Source: Acidimicrobiales bacterium
GTDB taxonomy: Bacteria > Actinomycetota > Acidimicrobiia > Acidimicrobiales > Bog-793
Reading direction: 5' to 3'
Assembly: GCA_035294085.1 (NCBI GenBank)
Contig: DATGLP010000025.1
Location: forward strand, 1 to 64,000
DNA length: 64,000 nt
Shown here: in pieces, positions 56,559 to 64,000 of the stretch
How positions within the stretch are numbered: the first letter of the stretch is position 1
Layout of the letters: every line of letters starts with the position of its first letter
Position numbers and translations under genes: made by a program
Notes under the pieces: generated by a model
What the model was told of the DNA's origin: nothing
Database searches by the model: none
What the model saw: only the letters and a program-made list of their open reading frames with translations

Positions 56559-57125
56559 TCAGGCCGGCCCCGCCGGTCCGCGAGCGGTGGGTCGGGTGGC
56601 GAGCGCCGCGAGGACGCGCTCGAGCGTCTGCGCGACACCCGGGTAGCAGACCTCGACGCGCACGTGGGCGAGCGCGTAGGTGGCGCTGCGGCGCCGGTAG
56701 AGGGCGCGGACCTCGGCCTCGCTCCGCCCCGCGAGGAGCGGCCGGCCGGCAGCGAGGCCGGCGAGGGCGCCGGCGAGGTCCTCGAAGGCGACGTCGAGGT
56801 GCACGACGAGGGCGCGCTCGAGCAGGAGCGCCCGGCTCCCCGGGTCCTCGAACGCCCCGCCGCCCAGGGCGACGACGACCGGGGGACGGCGCTCGACGAC
56901 CTCGGCGACGACCGCCGCCTCCTCGGCGCGGAAGCGGCGCTCCTCCCCGGCCGCGAACAGGCTCGGGATCGTGCGGCCGAGGCGGCGGGCGACCTCGGCG
57001 TCGGTGTCGACGAAGCCGCGCCCGAGACGACCCGCGAGGAGCCGACCGACGGTCGTCTTCCCGCTGCCCATGAAGCCGACGAGGGCGATCGGCACGTCCT
57101 CGAGCCCGAGGGGCTGGCTCGCCAC
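56559..57125 (-). CDS. aroK: Shikimate kinase
   Basis: 188-aa kinase phosphorylating shikimate. Intact P-loop GFMGSGKT at residues 17-24, substrate Asp in FVDTDAEVARRLGR, Arg in FAAGEERRFRAEE, VALGGGAF and the LID Arg in RPLLAGRSEAEVRALYRRR. It stands alone, away from the aroC-aroB-aroQ operon, where a degenerate copy is fused to AroB. GTG at 57125 follows TAGCAT by seven bases. Confidence 0.95.
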   Translation of the reverse strand: MASQPLGLEDVPIALVGFMGSGKTTVGRLLAGRLGRGFVDTDAEVARRLGRTIPSLFAAGEERRFRAEEAAVVAEVVERRPPVVVALGGGAFEDPGSRALLLERALVVHLDVAFEDLAGALAGLAAGRPLLAGRSEAEVRALYRRRSATYALAHVRVEVCYPGVAQTLERVLAALATRPTARGPAGPA

Positions 57126-57132
57126 CCGGGCG

Positions 57133-57138
57133 ATGCTA
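57133..57138 (-). promoter_or_regulatory. -10 box of aroK, leaderless promoter
   Basis: TAGCAT on the minus strand with a seven-base gap to the GTG at 57125. It lies back-to-back with the promoter of the radical SAM gene. Confidence 0.6.
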
Positions 57139-57168
57139 CCGGCGCACGGCGGCGGCCCTCGGCTCCGC

Positions 57169-57174
57169 TACCCT
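57169..57174 (+). promoter_or_regulatory. -10 box of the radical SAM gene, leaderless promoter
   Basis: TACCCT with eight bases to the GTG at 57183; no ribosome binding site. Confidence 0.5.
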
Positions 57175-57182
57175 GCGCTCGG

Positions 57183-58610
57183 GTGCGCGTCCTCCTCCTC
57201 TCCACCTACGAGCTCGGCGCCCAGCCGCTCGGGATCGCCGGCCCGGCGGCGGCGCTCGCCGCGGCGGGCCACGAGGTGCGCACCTGCGACCTCGCCGTCG
57301 AGCCCTGGCCGACCGAGCACGTCGCCTGGGCCGAGGCGGTCGCCTGCTCGGTGCCGATGCACACGGCGCTGCGGCTCGGCCGGGCCGCGATCGAGCGCCT
57401 GCGGCGCGAGCGCCCTCGCCTGCCCGTCGCCTTCCACGGTCTGTACGCGCCGGCAGCCGTGCACGCCGGCCTGCTCGAGGACGGCGACGTCGCGCTCGGC
57501 GGCGAGGTGGACGGGGGTCTCGTCGCCTGGCTCGACGCGCTGGCGCGCGGCACGAAGCCGCCCGGTGGCCTCGTGCTCGAGCTCGGGCGCCCTCGCCCGC
57601 CGCTCGCCGGGCCGCCCCCGGCGCGCGCCGGCCTGCCCGGTCTCGCCTCCTACGCCGTGCTCGTCGACGGCGGCGAACGCCGCCTGGCCGCGAGCGTCGA
57701 GGCGAGCCGCGGCTGCAACCACCGCTGCCGGCACTGCCCCGTCCCCGTCGTCTACGGCGGCCGCTCGCGTGCCCTCGCGCTCGACCGGGTCCTCGCCGAC
57801 GTCGAGGCCGTGGTCGCCGCGGGCGCCGGGCACCTGCGCTTCGCCGACCCCGACTTCCTCAACCGGCCGGCGCACGCCCTCGCCGTCGCTCGCGCCGTCC
57901 ACGAGCGCTGGCCCGACCTCGGCTTCGACATCACGGCGAAGGTGAGCCACCTCCTCGAGCAGCCCGAGGCGCTCGCCGAGCTCGTCTCCCTCGGGCTGCG
58001 CTTCGTGATCTCGGCCTTCGAGTCGACGAGCGAGCGCGTGCTCGCGCGCCTGCACAAGGGGCACCGGCCGGCCGACCTCGGCACGGCCGTCGCCCTGGCG
58101 CGCTCGCTCGGCGTCGAGATCCGTCCGTCGCTCCTCCCCTTCACGCCGTGGACGACGCGCGACGACGTCGTCGACCTGTTCGACTTCGTCGCCGCCCACG
58201 ACCTCGTGCCGAACGTCGACCCGGTCCAGCTCGCGATCCGCCTCCTGCTCCCGCCGGGCTCGCTCCTGCTCGAGGACCCCGACCCCGAGCTCGCCGCCTG
58301 CCTGCAGGGGTTCGAGCCCGACGCCCTCGGGGTGCGCTGGCGCTCGGCGGACCCGCTGCTCGACGAGCTCCAGGCGGCGCTGTCGGCGCGAGCCGAGGAG
58401 GCGGGGGCGCGTGGCGAGGCTGCAGAGGACGCCTACGCGGCGCTGCGGTGCCTCGCCTTCGAGACGCTCGGGCGGAAGGACCCGGGGCCGCCGCCGCTCG
58501 CGGTGGCGCCGGGGCCCCCCGCCGAGCGCCGGCCGCGGCTCACCGAGGCGTGGTTCTGCTGCGCCGAGCCGACGAGCGCCCAGCTCGCCCCGCTCGAGGC
58601 ACCCCGGTAG
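57183..58610 (+). CDS. Radical SAM protein with C-terminal CCAEP tail
   Basis: 475-aa radical SAM enzyme. An N-terminal B12-binding-like Rossmann domain (VRVLLLSTYELGAQPLGIAGPAAALAAAGHEV) is followed by the SAM/4Fe-4S motif CNHRCRHC (~residue 179), then GHLRFADPDFLN and further barrel elements. The C-terminus carries TEAWFCCAEPT, the tail after which I recall a family being named (CUAEP/CCAEP-tail radical SAM, some members with selenocysteine). Here both tail cysteines are TGC (58557-58562). Product unknown. Its TAG overlaps the next GTG, so the cysteine-rich partner is co-translated. Confidence 0.85.
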   Translation: MRVLLLSTYELGAQPLGIAGPAAALAAAGHEVRTCDLAVEPWPTEHVAWAEAVACSVPMHTALRLGRAAIERLRRERPRLPVAFHGLYAPAAVHAGLLEDGDVALGGEVDGGLVAWLDALARGTKPPGGLVLELGRPRPPLAGPPPARAGLPGLASYAVLVDGGERRLAASVEASRGCNHRCRHCPVPVVYGGRSRALALDRVLADVEAVVAAGAGHLRFADPDFLNRPAHALAVARAVHERWPDLGFDITAKVSHLLEQPEALAELVSLGLRFVISAFESTSERVLARLHKGHRPADLGTAVALARSLGVEIRPSLLPFTPWTTRDDVVDLFDFVAAHDLVPNVDPVQLAIRLLLPPGSLLLEDPDPELAACLQGFEPDALGVRWRSADPLLDELQAALSARAEEAGARGEAAEDAYAALRCLAFETLGRKDPGPPPLAVAPGPPAERRPRLTEAWFCCAEPTSAQLAPLEAPR

Positions 58611-59362
58611 TGCCCCGCGCCGTGCCGGCCGAGGTCCGCGAGTGGGCGAGCTTCGAGGACCCCGAGGAGGACCGCACCTGGCTCGTCGACGTCACCTTCC
58701 TCGCGAGCCCCTGGCGCTGCATCTACGGCGAGGGCTGCCAGGGAGTGCTCGGCGCCCCCGCGTCCGAGCGCGCCGAGGGCTGCTGCAGCTACGGCGCGCA
58801 CTTCTCCGGTGCCGAGGACCTCGCCCGGGTGGAGGCGGCCGCCCAGCGCCTCACGGCCCAGCAGTGGCAGCTGCGCAGCGTCGGCCGGCGCCGTGGCGTC
58901 GCGAGGCGCCGCGGGGCGAACGTGGCGACGCGCCTCGTCGGCGGCGCCTGCATCTTCTTGAACCGGCCCGGCTTTCCGGGCGGACCGGGCTGCGCCCTGC
59001 ACCGTGGGGCGATCGAGGCGGGCCGGCACCCCCTCGAGTACAAGCCGGACGTGTGCTGGCAGCTGCCGCTGCGACGGGAGGACGCCGTCGAAGCCTCGGG
59101 CCACGTCGTCTCCCGCCTCGGCCAGTGGGAGCGGCGCCACTGGGGTCCTGCGGGCGCCGGCTTCCACTGGTGGTGCTCGGAGGATCCCGCCGCCTACAGC
59201 GCCTCGAGCCCCGTCTACCAGCGCCTCGCCCCCGAGCTCACGGCCCTCGTCGGCGCCCCCGTCTACCGCCTCATCGCCGCCTACCTCGACGCGCGCCGCT
59301 CCGCGGGCTCGGTGCCGCTGCCCCACCCGGTACTTCGGCGACGCGCCCGCCGGCGCGCCTAG
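58610..59362 (+). CDS. Cysteine-rich protein, partner of the radical SAM enzyme
   Basis: 250-aa soluble protein with clustered cysteines: WRCIYGEGCQG, GCCSYGAHF, GGACIFLNRPGFPGGPGCALHRGA, KPDVCWQLPL and FHWWCSEDP. The pattern resembles YkgJ/DUF3109-type metal- or Fe-S-binding proteins, though I cannot name the family for sure. The GTG shares its G with the stop of the radical SAM gene (TAGTG), a tight coupling that suggests a shared pathway or complex. Convergent with the next small gene (4-base overlap). Confidence 0.75.
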   Translation: MPRAVPAEVREWASFEDPEEDRTWLVDVTFLASPWRCIYGEGCQGVLGAPASERAEGCCSYGAHFSGAEDLARVEAAAQRLTAQQWQLRSVGRRRGVARRRGANVATRLVGGACIFLNRPGFPGGPGCALHRGAIEAGRHPLEYKPDVCWQLPLRREDAVEASGHVVSRLGQWERRHWGPAGAGFHWWCSEDPAAYSASSPVYQRLAPELTALVGAPVYRLIAAYLDARRSAGSVPLPHPVLRRRARRRA

Positions 59363-59550
59363 CCGATGCGGTCGTCGCGCTCGAGCTCCTCGAGCTCCTC
59401 GGCCTCGTCGCCCAGCTGCTCGTAGAGGCACCAGCTCGCGTGGCGCTCCTCCGGCTCGGCGCCGCACTCGGGGCACGGCTCGGGCGTGACCTCGACCGCC
59501 CGCTTCAGGCTGCGCGCCTCCTCGAAGCGTCGGTGCCGTCCCTTCTTCAC
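59359..59550 (-). CDS. Small protein with CxxC motif
   Basis: 63-aa protein of unknown function: basic N-terminus (VKKGRHRRFEEARSLKRAVE), then PCPECGAEPEERHASWC, which could hold half or one small zinc site, and an acidic C-terminus (DEAEELEELERDD). The GTG at 59550 has GGGGAG six bases upstream; an in-frame ATG at 59601 would give 80 aa without a ribosome binding site. Confidence 0.6.
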   Translation of the reverse strand: MKKGRHRRFEEARSLKRAVEVTPEPCPECGAEPEERHASWCLYEQLGDEAEELEELERDDRIG

Positions 59551-59703
59551 GAGCCGCTCCCCAGTGTGCGCACGAGAGGCGCCGCGGGCTTGCGAGGCCA
59601 TCCACCGCTTGCACCCGCCGCCGGCCCTCGCGTCGAGAACTCGCGCCAGCATACCCCTCGGTGCCGCCGTCTCCTGGCGCCTCGCCGGGCCGAGCCGGGC
59701 CGC

Positions 59704-59709
59704 TAGCGT
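59704..59709 (+). promoter_or_regulatory. -10 box of the 79-aa gene, leaderless promoter
   Basis: TAGCGT, six bases, then the GTG at 59716. Confidence 0.6.
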
Positions 59710-59715
59710 GGTGCC

Positions 59716-59955
59716 GTGGCCGACGGCTTCGACGTCGACGCGATGATCGCCCGCTTCCGGGAACGGGCCGCGGCCGTCCGCCGCCGGGGCCTGCCGCCGG
59801 TCGAGGGGCCCGAGCGCCAGGCGATCCTGCGCCAGATGGAGCTCGACTACCTCGACTTCGCCATCCTCGGCGACGCCGAGGGCAGCCTCGACGACGGGGT
59901 GCTCACCTTGCGCGTCGACCTGCGGCCGAAGGCGGACGAGGGCTCGAGGCACTGA
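59716..59955 (+). CDS. Conserved small protein of unknown function
   Basis: 79-aa acidic/helical protein: VDAMIARFRERAAAVRRRG, then LPPVEGPERQAILRQMELDYLDFAILGDAEGSLDDGVLTLRVDLRP. I recall similar small proteins in other actinobacteria, always unnamed. No membrane segment or cysteines. Leaderless-type promoter. Confidence 0.7.
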   Translation: MADGFDVDAMIARFRERAAAVRRRGLPPVEGPERQAILRQMELDYLDFAILGDAEGSLDDGVLTLRVDLRPKADEGSRH

Positions 59956-60044
59956 GGGCCCGAGGCACTGGGCGCCCCACGGCGCCGTGTCTCCGGAGCC
60001 GGGCCGTCCCGCCCACCGCCCTCGCCAGCCGGCGCCGCGCGGGC

Positions 60045-61259
60045 TCAGGCCGTCGGCACGGCGGGCTCGGGGATGCAGACCCTCGAGCGCCGCTCGAGCA
60101 CGATCGTCCCGTCCTCCAAGGCGAGCGCGGCCTCGCCGGCGAGGAGACGGGCGATCGGCTCGCCGACGATCGCGTTGCGCCACGACCGGGTGAGCCGGCC
60201 GGTCGGCGGCCGACGCAGGAAGTCGGCGAGGTCGGCGCGGGTCGCGAGGAGCGCGGGGTCGATCCCGAGCGTACGGGCGCGCTCCGCCGTCCAGGCGGCG
60301 ACGAGGGCCAGGGCGGCCTTCGGGGCGGCCTCCTCGGGCGCGGGCGGCGGGAGGCGGACGTCCTCGAGCGGTGCGGCGAGCCCGGCCGCGACGGCCGCGA
60401 GGAGGTCGTCCGCGATCGAGGTCGCCTGCCGGCCGTCCAGCCCGCGCACGCGCGCGAGCTCGGCCGGCGTCGTCGGGGGGCGGTGGCAGATGGCGCCGAG
60501 GGCGAGGTCGGAGAGCACGTAGCGAGGTGGTACGTCGAGCTCGGCGGCACGCCGCTCGCGCCACGCCGCCACCGCCTGGGCGACGGCCCGCTCGCGCCCG
60601 TGCAGCTGGCGGGCGTGGCGCAGACGCCACCAGGCCTCCTCGGGCACGGGCGGCAGGCGGGGGCGCTCGAGGAGCGCGGCGCACTCGGCCTCGGCCCAGG
60701 CGAGGCGACCGGCCGCCCGGAGCCGCTCGGTGAGGACCTGCCAGAGCTCGAGGAGGTGGGCGACGTCCCCGGCCGCGTAGCGCAGCTGCGCCTCGGTGAG
60801 GGGGCGGCGGGTCCAGTCCGCCAGCCGGTCGCCCTTCTCGAGGCGGATCCCGAGGAGGCGGGCGGCGAGCGAGCTGAGCGACGGCGAGGAGAGGCCGAGG
60901 AACCCCGCCGCGAGCTGCGTGTCGAAGAGGTGGCGCGGGCGGGCGCCGCAGGCGCGTTCGAGCACCTCGAGGTCCTGGTCCCCGGCGTGCACGACGGCGA
61001 GTCCCGGCCCGGCGAGGACCTCGGCGAGCGGAGCGGGGTCGACGGCGAGCGGGTCGACGAGCGCGACGCCGGCACGCCAGGCGAGCTGCACGAGCCCGAG
61101 GCGGGGGAAGTAGGTCCGCTCGCGGTGGAACTCGGTGTCGACGGCGTAGACGTCCTCCGAGCGCAGCCGCTCGACGAGGTCGGCGAGGGCCCCGGGGGTG
61201 GTGACGAGCTCGTAGGCGACGGCGGAGGCCGCGCGGGACGACGGGCGCGCCACCGTCAT
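60045..61259 (-). CDS. rnd: Ribonuclease D-like 3'-5' exonuclease with HRDC domain
   Basis: 404-aa DEDDy exonuclease trimming tRNA and other stable RNA 3' ends. Exo I VYAVDTEFHRERTYFPRLGLVQL, Exo II VHAGDQDLEVL, Exo III LRYAAGDVAHLLEL (Tyr and Asp). One HRDC domain follows (RERAVAQAVAAWRERRAAELDVPPRYVLSD), then a C-terminal helical part. ATG at 61259 overlaps the preceding stop (ATGA). Confidence 0.9.
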   Translation of the reverse strand: MTVARPSSRAASAVAYELVTTPGALADLVERLRSEDVYAVDTEFHRERTYFPRLGLVQLAWRAGVALVDPLAVDPAPLAEVLAGPGLAVVHAGDQDLEVLERACGARPRHLFDTQLAAGFLGLSSPSLSSLAARLLGIRLEKGDRLADWTRRPLTEAQLRYAAGDVAHLLELWQVLTERLRAAGRLAWAEAECAALLERPRLPPVPEEAWWRLRHARQLHGRERAVAQAVAAWRERRAAELDVPPRYVLSDLALGAICHRPPTTPAELARVRGLDGRQATSIADDLLAAVAAGLAAPLEDVRLPPPAPEEAAPKAALALVAAWTAERARTLGIDPALLATRADLADFLRRPPTGRLTRSWRNAIVGEPIARLLAGEAALALEDGTIVLERRSRVCIPEPAVPTA

Positions 61260-61807
61260 CCCCCGTAGTTCATGCGCGTGTCGTCGAGGCGGAGCGCCCG
61301 GGCCCCGGGCCCGGCGGCCTCGGACGCCTGGGCGTCGAGCACCTCGGCGACGAGGAGGGAGTGCGACCCGAGCGGCAGCTCGTGGCGCAGGGCGAGATCG
61401 AGGTGGGCGAGGGCACCCACGAGCACCGGCGCGCCGGACACGGCGGCGTCCTCGTAGGGCAGGCCGCTCAAGGTGCGCGCCGAGGCGTCGTGGACCGCCG
61501 GCTTGGCGAAGCGCCGGACGAGCGGGCGCGCCTCGGGCGGGAGCAGCGACAGCGCCATCGCCTTCGAGGCGCGCACCAGCTCGAGGGTGACGGCGCCGGA
61601 CTCCACGGCGAGGGCGACGAGCTTCGGCTCGGTCGCGACCTGCATCGCCCACGTCAGCGTCATGAGGTTGCGCCGCTCCCCGTCCCGGCTCCCGAGCAGG
61701 TAGATGCCGGCCGGCATGAGCCACAGGACGCGCCGGCGGAGACGGTCGTAGGCCTCGGGATCGGCCCCGGCAGGCACCGGACCGACGACAGGAGCGCGCG
61801 CTGGCAT
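61256..61807 (-). CDS. Flavin reductase-like FMN-binding protein
   Basis: 183-aa protein of the split-barrel flavin reductase family: RRRVLWLMPAGIYLLGSRDGERRNLMTLTWAMQVATEPKLVALAVESGA is the FMN-binding half. It may reduce free flavin for a partner oxygenase, or act as a standalone oxidoreductase; no partner is adjacent. ATG at 61807 is chosen over a TTG at 61816 because TAGCTT lies seven bases before it. Confidence 0.82.
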   Translation of the reverse strand: MPARAPVVGPVPAGADPEAYDRLRRRVLWLMPAGIYLLGSRDGERRNLMTLTWAMQVATEPKLVALAVESGAVTLELVRASKAMALSLLPPEARPLVRRFAKPAVHDASARTLSGLPYEDAAVSGAPVLVGALAHLDLALRHELPLGSHSLLVAEVLDAQASEAAGPGARALRLDDTRMNYGG

Positions 61808-61814
61808 CGTGGGC

Positions 61815-61820
61815 AAGCTA
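61815..61820 (-). promoter_or_regulatory. -10 box of the flavin-reductase gene, formed partly by a stop codon
   Basis: TAGCTT on the minus strand, seven bases before the ATG at 61807. Its TAG is the stop codon of the upstream lipoprotein gene. Confidence 0.55.
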
Positions 61821-62279
61821 ACCGACGCCGAGGTCGGCGAGGCGCCGCTCGCCGGCCTCGAGGTGCGCCGAGGCCGCGCGCACGAGGGCGTCGTAGCGAG
61901 CGAAGGCCGGCGAGCGCAGCGAGGGTGCCTGCGAGCAGGCCTGGGCGGCGCGCACGTAGCCGAGGTAGGCGGCGTTGAGATCGCTCGTCACCGCGGCGTC
62001 GGGCGCGGGCAGCTCGCCCTCGGCATCCGCTGCGTCCGTCGCCAGGCCGTCGCACTCGGTGCGCGTCGCCACGAGCAGCCCGAGGCGGCGGCCCCGGGCG
62101 ATGGCGGCGAGGTCGGCGCGCAGCTGGGCGTCGAGCGCGGCGACGCCGCTCGCGCTCGCCCAGGCCGCAGCTCGCTGCGACGGCGTCCCGGTCGGCGCGC
62201 AGGCGCCGAGGAGGAGGCCGGCGCTCGTGAGGCAGACGGGGAGGAGCCGGCGCCACCCGCAGGTGCCGGCGCCGCTCAC
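61818..62279 (-). CDS. Putative lipoprotein
   Basis: 153-aa exported protein of unknown function. Basic start (GWRR), hydrophobic core LLPVCLTSAGLLL and lipobox LGAC with the lipidated Cys at 27. The mature part is mainly helical with two further Cys (TECDGLA, QACSQAP) that could pair. GTG at 62279 overlaps the tyrS stop (GTGA). Confidence 0.75.
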   Translation of the reverse strand: MSGAGTCGWRRLLPVCLTSAGLLLGACAPTGTPSQRAAAWASASGVAALDAQLRADLAAIARGRRLGLLVATRTECDGLATDAADAEGELPAPDAAVTSDLNAAYLGYVRAAQACSQAPSLRSPAFARYDALVRAASAHLEAGERRLADLGVG

Positions 62280-63559
62280 TGCAGCGCGAGGAGGTGGAGG
62301 TCGCGGCCGCGCCGCAGGAGCACGTAGCGGCCGGCGATGACGTGGTCGCGCCGCAGCACGAAGCCGTCGCCCCCACGGACGCGCTCGTTGTTCACGTAGA
62401 CCGCGCCCTCGGCGATGAGCCGGCGAGCGCCGCTCTTGGAGGGGGCGAGCCCGCTCGCCACGAGGAGCTCGACGAGGTCGGCGCCCGCGTCGAGCGTCGA
62501 CCACGAGAGCGTGCTCGAGGGTGCGCCCTCGAGCGCGACGAGGAGGTCCTCCTCGCCGAGGCGGGCGACCTCCGGCGAGTACAGCGCATCGCTCGCCCGC
62601 TCGGCGCGGGCCGCCTCCTCGTCGCCGTGCACGAGCCGGCACACCTCCGCGGCGAGGGCTCGCTGGGCCCGGCGCTGCGCCGGGGCGCGCGCCGTGGCCT
62701 CGTCGAGCTCGAGGATCGCCTCGCGACCGAGGAACGTGAAGTAGCGCAGGTAGGTGCCGACGACGGCGTCCTCGACGCGCACGAAGTGCTGGTAGAGCGC
62801 GAACGGGCTCGTGCGCCGGGGATCGAGCCACACCGTCCCCGTCTCCGACTTGCCGAACTTCGTCCCGTCGGCCTTCGTGACGAGCGGGGAGGTGAGACCG
62901 TAGACGGTGGCGCCGCGCACCTTGCGGACGAGGTCGATGCCGGCGGTGATGTTCCCCCACTGGTCGCTCGCCCCCATCTGCAGGCGGCAGCCCTCGGTGT
63001 CGTAGAGGTGGAGGAAGTCGTAGGCCTGGAGGAGCATGTAGGAGAACTCCGTGAAGGAGATGCCGCCCTCGGGCCGCTCGAGCCGGCTGCGCACCGCCTC
63101 CTTCGCCACCATCTGGCCGACCGTGAAGTGCTTGCCGACCTCGCGGAGGAACTCGAGGAGGCGCAGCGGCGCGAGCCAGGCGGCGTTGTCGAGCAGGCGC
63201 GCCCGAGCAGCGCCGGCCGAGGGCGAGAAGTCGAGGAACCTCTCGAGCTGGGGGCGGATCCCCTCGAGGTTCGCCGCGAGCTCGTCCGCGTCGAGGAGGC
63301 GGCGCTCCTCGCTGCGGCCGCCGGGATCGCCGATGAGCCCGGTCCCCCCGCCCGCCAGCGCGATCGGCCGGTGGCCGGCGAGCTGGAGGCGGCGCAGGTT
63401 GCACAGCTGGAGCAGGTTGCCGATGTGCAGGCTGTCGGCCGTCGGATCGAAGCCGATGTACGCGCACAGGTGCCCGTGGTCGAGCTCGTGGCGCAGCGCC
63501 GGGTCGCTCACCTGGTAGATGAGGCCGCGAAAGTCGAGGTCTTCGGTGAGGCTCGCCAC
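62276..63559 (-). CDS. tyrS: Tyrosine-tRNA ligase
   Basis: 427-aa class I synthetase. HIGN (HIGH variant) at residues 45-48 in TADSLHIGNLLQL, tyrosine site in GASDQWGNITAGIDL, KFGKS (KMSKS) in KADGTKFGKSETGTVWLD, and a C-terminal S4 RNA-binding domain (SKSGARRLIAEGAVYVNNERV). GTG at 63559. No T-box leader visible. Confidence 0.96.
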   Translation of the reverse strand: MASLTEDLDFRGLIYQVSDPALRHELDHGHLCAYIGFDPTADSLHIGNLLQLCNLRRLQLAGHRPIALAGGGTGLIGDPGGRSEERRLLDADELAANLEGIRPQLERFLDFSPSAGAARARLLDNAAWLAPLRLLEFLREVGKHFTVGQMVAKEAVRSRLERPEGGISFTEFSYMLLQAYDFLHLYDTEGCRLQMGASDQWGNITAGIDLVRKVRGATVYGLTSPLVTKADGTKFGKSETGTVWLDPRRTSPFALYQHFVRVEDAVVGTYLRYFTFLGREAILELDEATARAPAQRRAQRALAAEVCRLVHGDEEAARAERASDALYSPEVARLGEEDLLVALEGAPSSTLSWSTLDAGADLVELLVASGLAPSKSGARRLIAEGAVYVNNERVRGGDGFVLRRDHVIAGRYVLLRRGRDLHLLALQ

Positions 63560-63581
63560 GGCGCTAGCCTGCCACAGGAAG

Positions 63582-63669
63582 GCGTCGCCTCAGCGAGGCG
63601 GGCGCCAGGCGAGGAGGGCTCGTGGATCCACGACGCTGGCAGGCGCTGTCGCGTCGCCTCAGCGAGGCG
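63582..63669. repeat. 19-bp direct repeat around the DUF169 gene start
   Basis: GCGTCGCCTCAGCGAGGCG occurs at 63582-63600 and again at 63651-63669, 69 bases apart; each holds the inverted repeat CGCCTC AGC GAGGCG. The first copy is in the leader of the DUF169 gene, the second in its coding region (residues 10-16). Confidence 0.7.
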
Positions 63670-64000
63670 CTGCACCTGCGGAGGGAGCCGGTCGCGATCG
63701 CCTTCTCGCAGCGGCGCCCGGACGGCCTGCCCGCCTTCTCGGCGTTCGGCCGCGCCGGGGACGACGGCGCCGGGCACGAGGCCGCCGTCGCGAGCTGCGT
63801 CTTCTGGGTCCAGGGCGAGGGCCGGGCCTTCGCCACCGTGCCTGACGACCACGGCTGCAGCATCGGCCGCGTCACCCACGGTCTCGCCGGGCCCGAGGAG
63901 GCGGCGGGTGCCGACGACGTGGCGGCGCTCGAGCGGGCGGGCTGGCTCGACCCCTGCGCCGTGAGCAGCCTCCCGGCGGTCTCGGTGCGACCCGGCGCGA
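63622..64000 (+). CDS. DUF169-family protein, cut by the window end
   Basis: First ~126 residues of a gene that runs off the window. LRREPVAIAFSQRRPDG, ASCVFWVQGEG and PDDHGCSIGRVTHGL are the DUF169 pattern, with Cys residues at the usual places; the function of the family is unknown. GTG at 63622 behind GAGGAGG; a TAGCCT box at 63565-63570 gives a ~45-base leader. Divergent from tyrS. Confidence 0.85.
   Translation, partial: MDPRRWQALSRRLSEALHLRREPVAIAFSQRRPDGLPAFSAFGRAGDDGAGHEAAVASCVFWVQGEGRAFATVPDDHGCSIGRVTHGLAGPEEAAGADDVAALERAGWLDPCAVSSLPAVSVRPGA

Noticed and set aside
57183-58610. Selenocysteine in the CUAEP-type tail
   Set aside because: Both tail codons are TGC and the frame has no internal TGA, so this is the Cys form.

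Overview
The window is a gene-dense, very GC-rich (third codon positions almost always G or C) stretch of an actinobacterial chromosome. The pieces that point to Actinomycetota, and most likely to the Acidimicrobiia or a relative, are an mIHF-type integration host factor next to gmk-rpoZ-coaBC-metK-priA, a PriA without helicase motifs, SufU, and many genes whose -10 hexamer (TAnnnT) lies only 5-8 bases before the start codon, which is the signature of leaderless mRNAs. No tRNA, rRNA, CRISPR array, insertion sequence or phage gene was seen. The content is housekeeping: sulfate assimilation, pyruvate dehydrogenase, metal uptake, Fe-S assembly, lysine, pyrimidine and shikimate biosynthesis, RNA decay, division and translation.

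Layout. 1-3.3 kb: cysDNC (minus), preceded by four 11-bp tandem repeats at the cysD promoter. 3.3-8.6 kb: rnhA (minus), then aceE, an HhH-GPD DNA-repair protein, thiE and a DUF1345-like membrane protein (plus). 8.6-12.7 kb: a metal ABC importer (two permeases, ATPase, binding protein) divergent from a Fur/Zur regulator, with two inverted repeats on the shared promoter. 12.7-15.1 kb: an exported six-bladed NHL protein whose 3' end carries a 16-base complement to the 16S rRNA tail. 15.3-18.6 kb: a metallo-hydrolase and sufC-sufS-sufU behind a perfect 14-bp palindrome. 18.6-25.5 kb: thrB, a D-Ala-D-Ala carboxypeptidase and ftsK, then RNase J. 25.5-31.8 kb: dapA; pnp-M16 peptidase-dapB; rpsO. 31.9-37.5 kb: mihF-gmk-rpoZ-coaBC-metK-priA. 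37.6-47.6 kb: an exported TIM-barrel protein, then pyrR-pyrB-pyrC-carA-carB-pyrD-pyrF with a PyrR-binding loop in the leader. 47.7-54.4 kb: a PLDc_N/SHOCT membrane protein, then aroC-aroB-aroQ, pepP-efp-nusB and a PurM-like protein. 54.5-64 kb: an NfuA-like protein, an ATP-grasp ligase, aroK, a CCAEP-tail radical SAM enzyme with a cysteine-rich partner, small proteins, RNase D, a flavin-reductase-like protein, a lipoprotein, tyrS and a DUF169 protein cut off by the window edge.

Most minus-strand operons are tightly coupled by GTGA or ATGA overlaps. The most unusual items are: AroB carrying an N-terminal shikimate-kinase-like domain that has lost its P-loop lysine, while an intact aroK sits 3.3 kb away as a separate leaderless gene; the CCAEP-tail radical SAM gene fused by a one-base overlap to a cysteine-rich protein; the anti-16S-complementary element with a distal copy that could sequester it; the palindromic operator before sufC and the absence of sufB/sufD; a class 1B dihydroorotate dehydrogenase without PyrK; and a CTG start for gmk. 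Functions are assigned from motifs read by eye; no database search was run.
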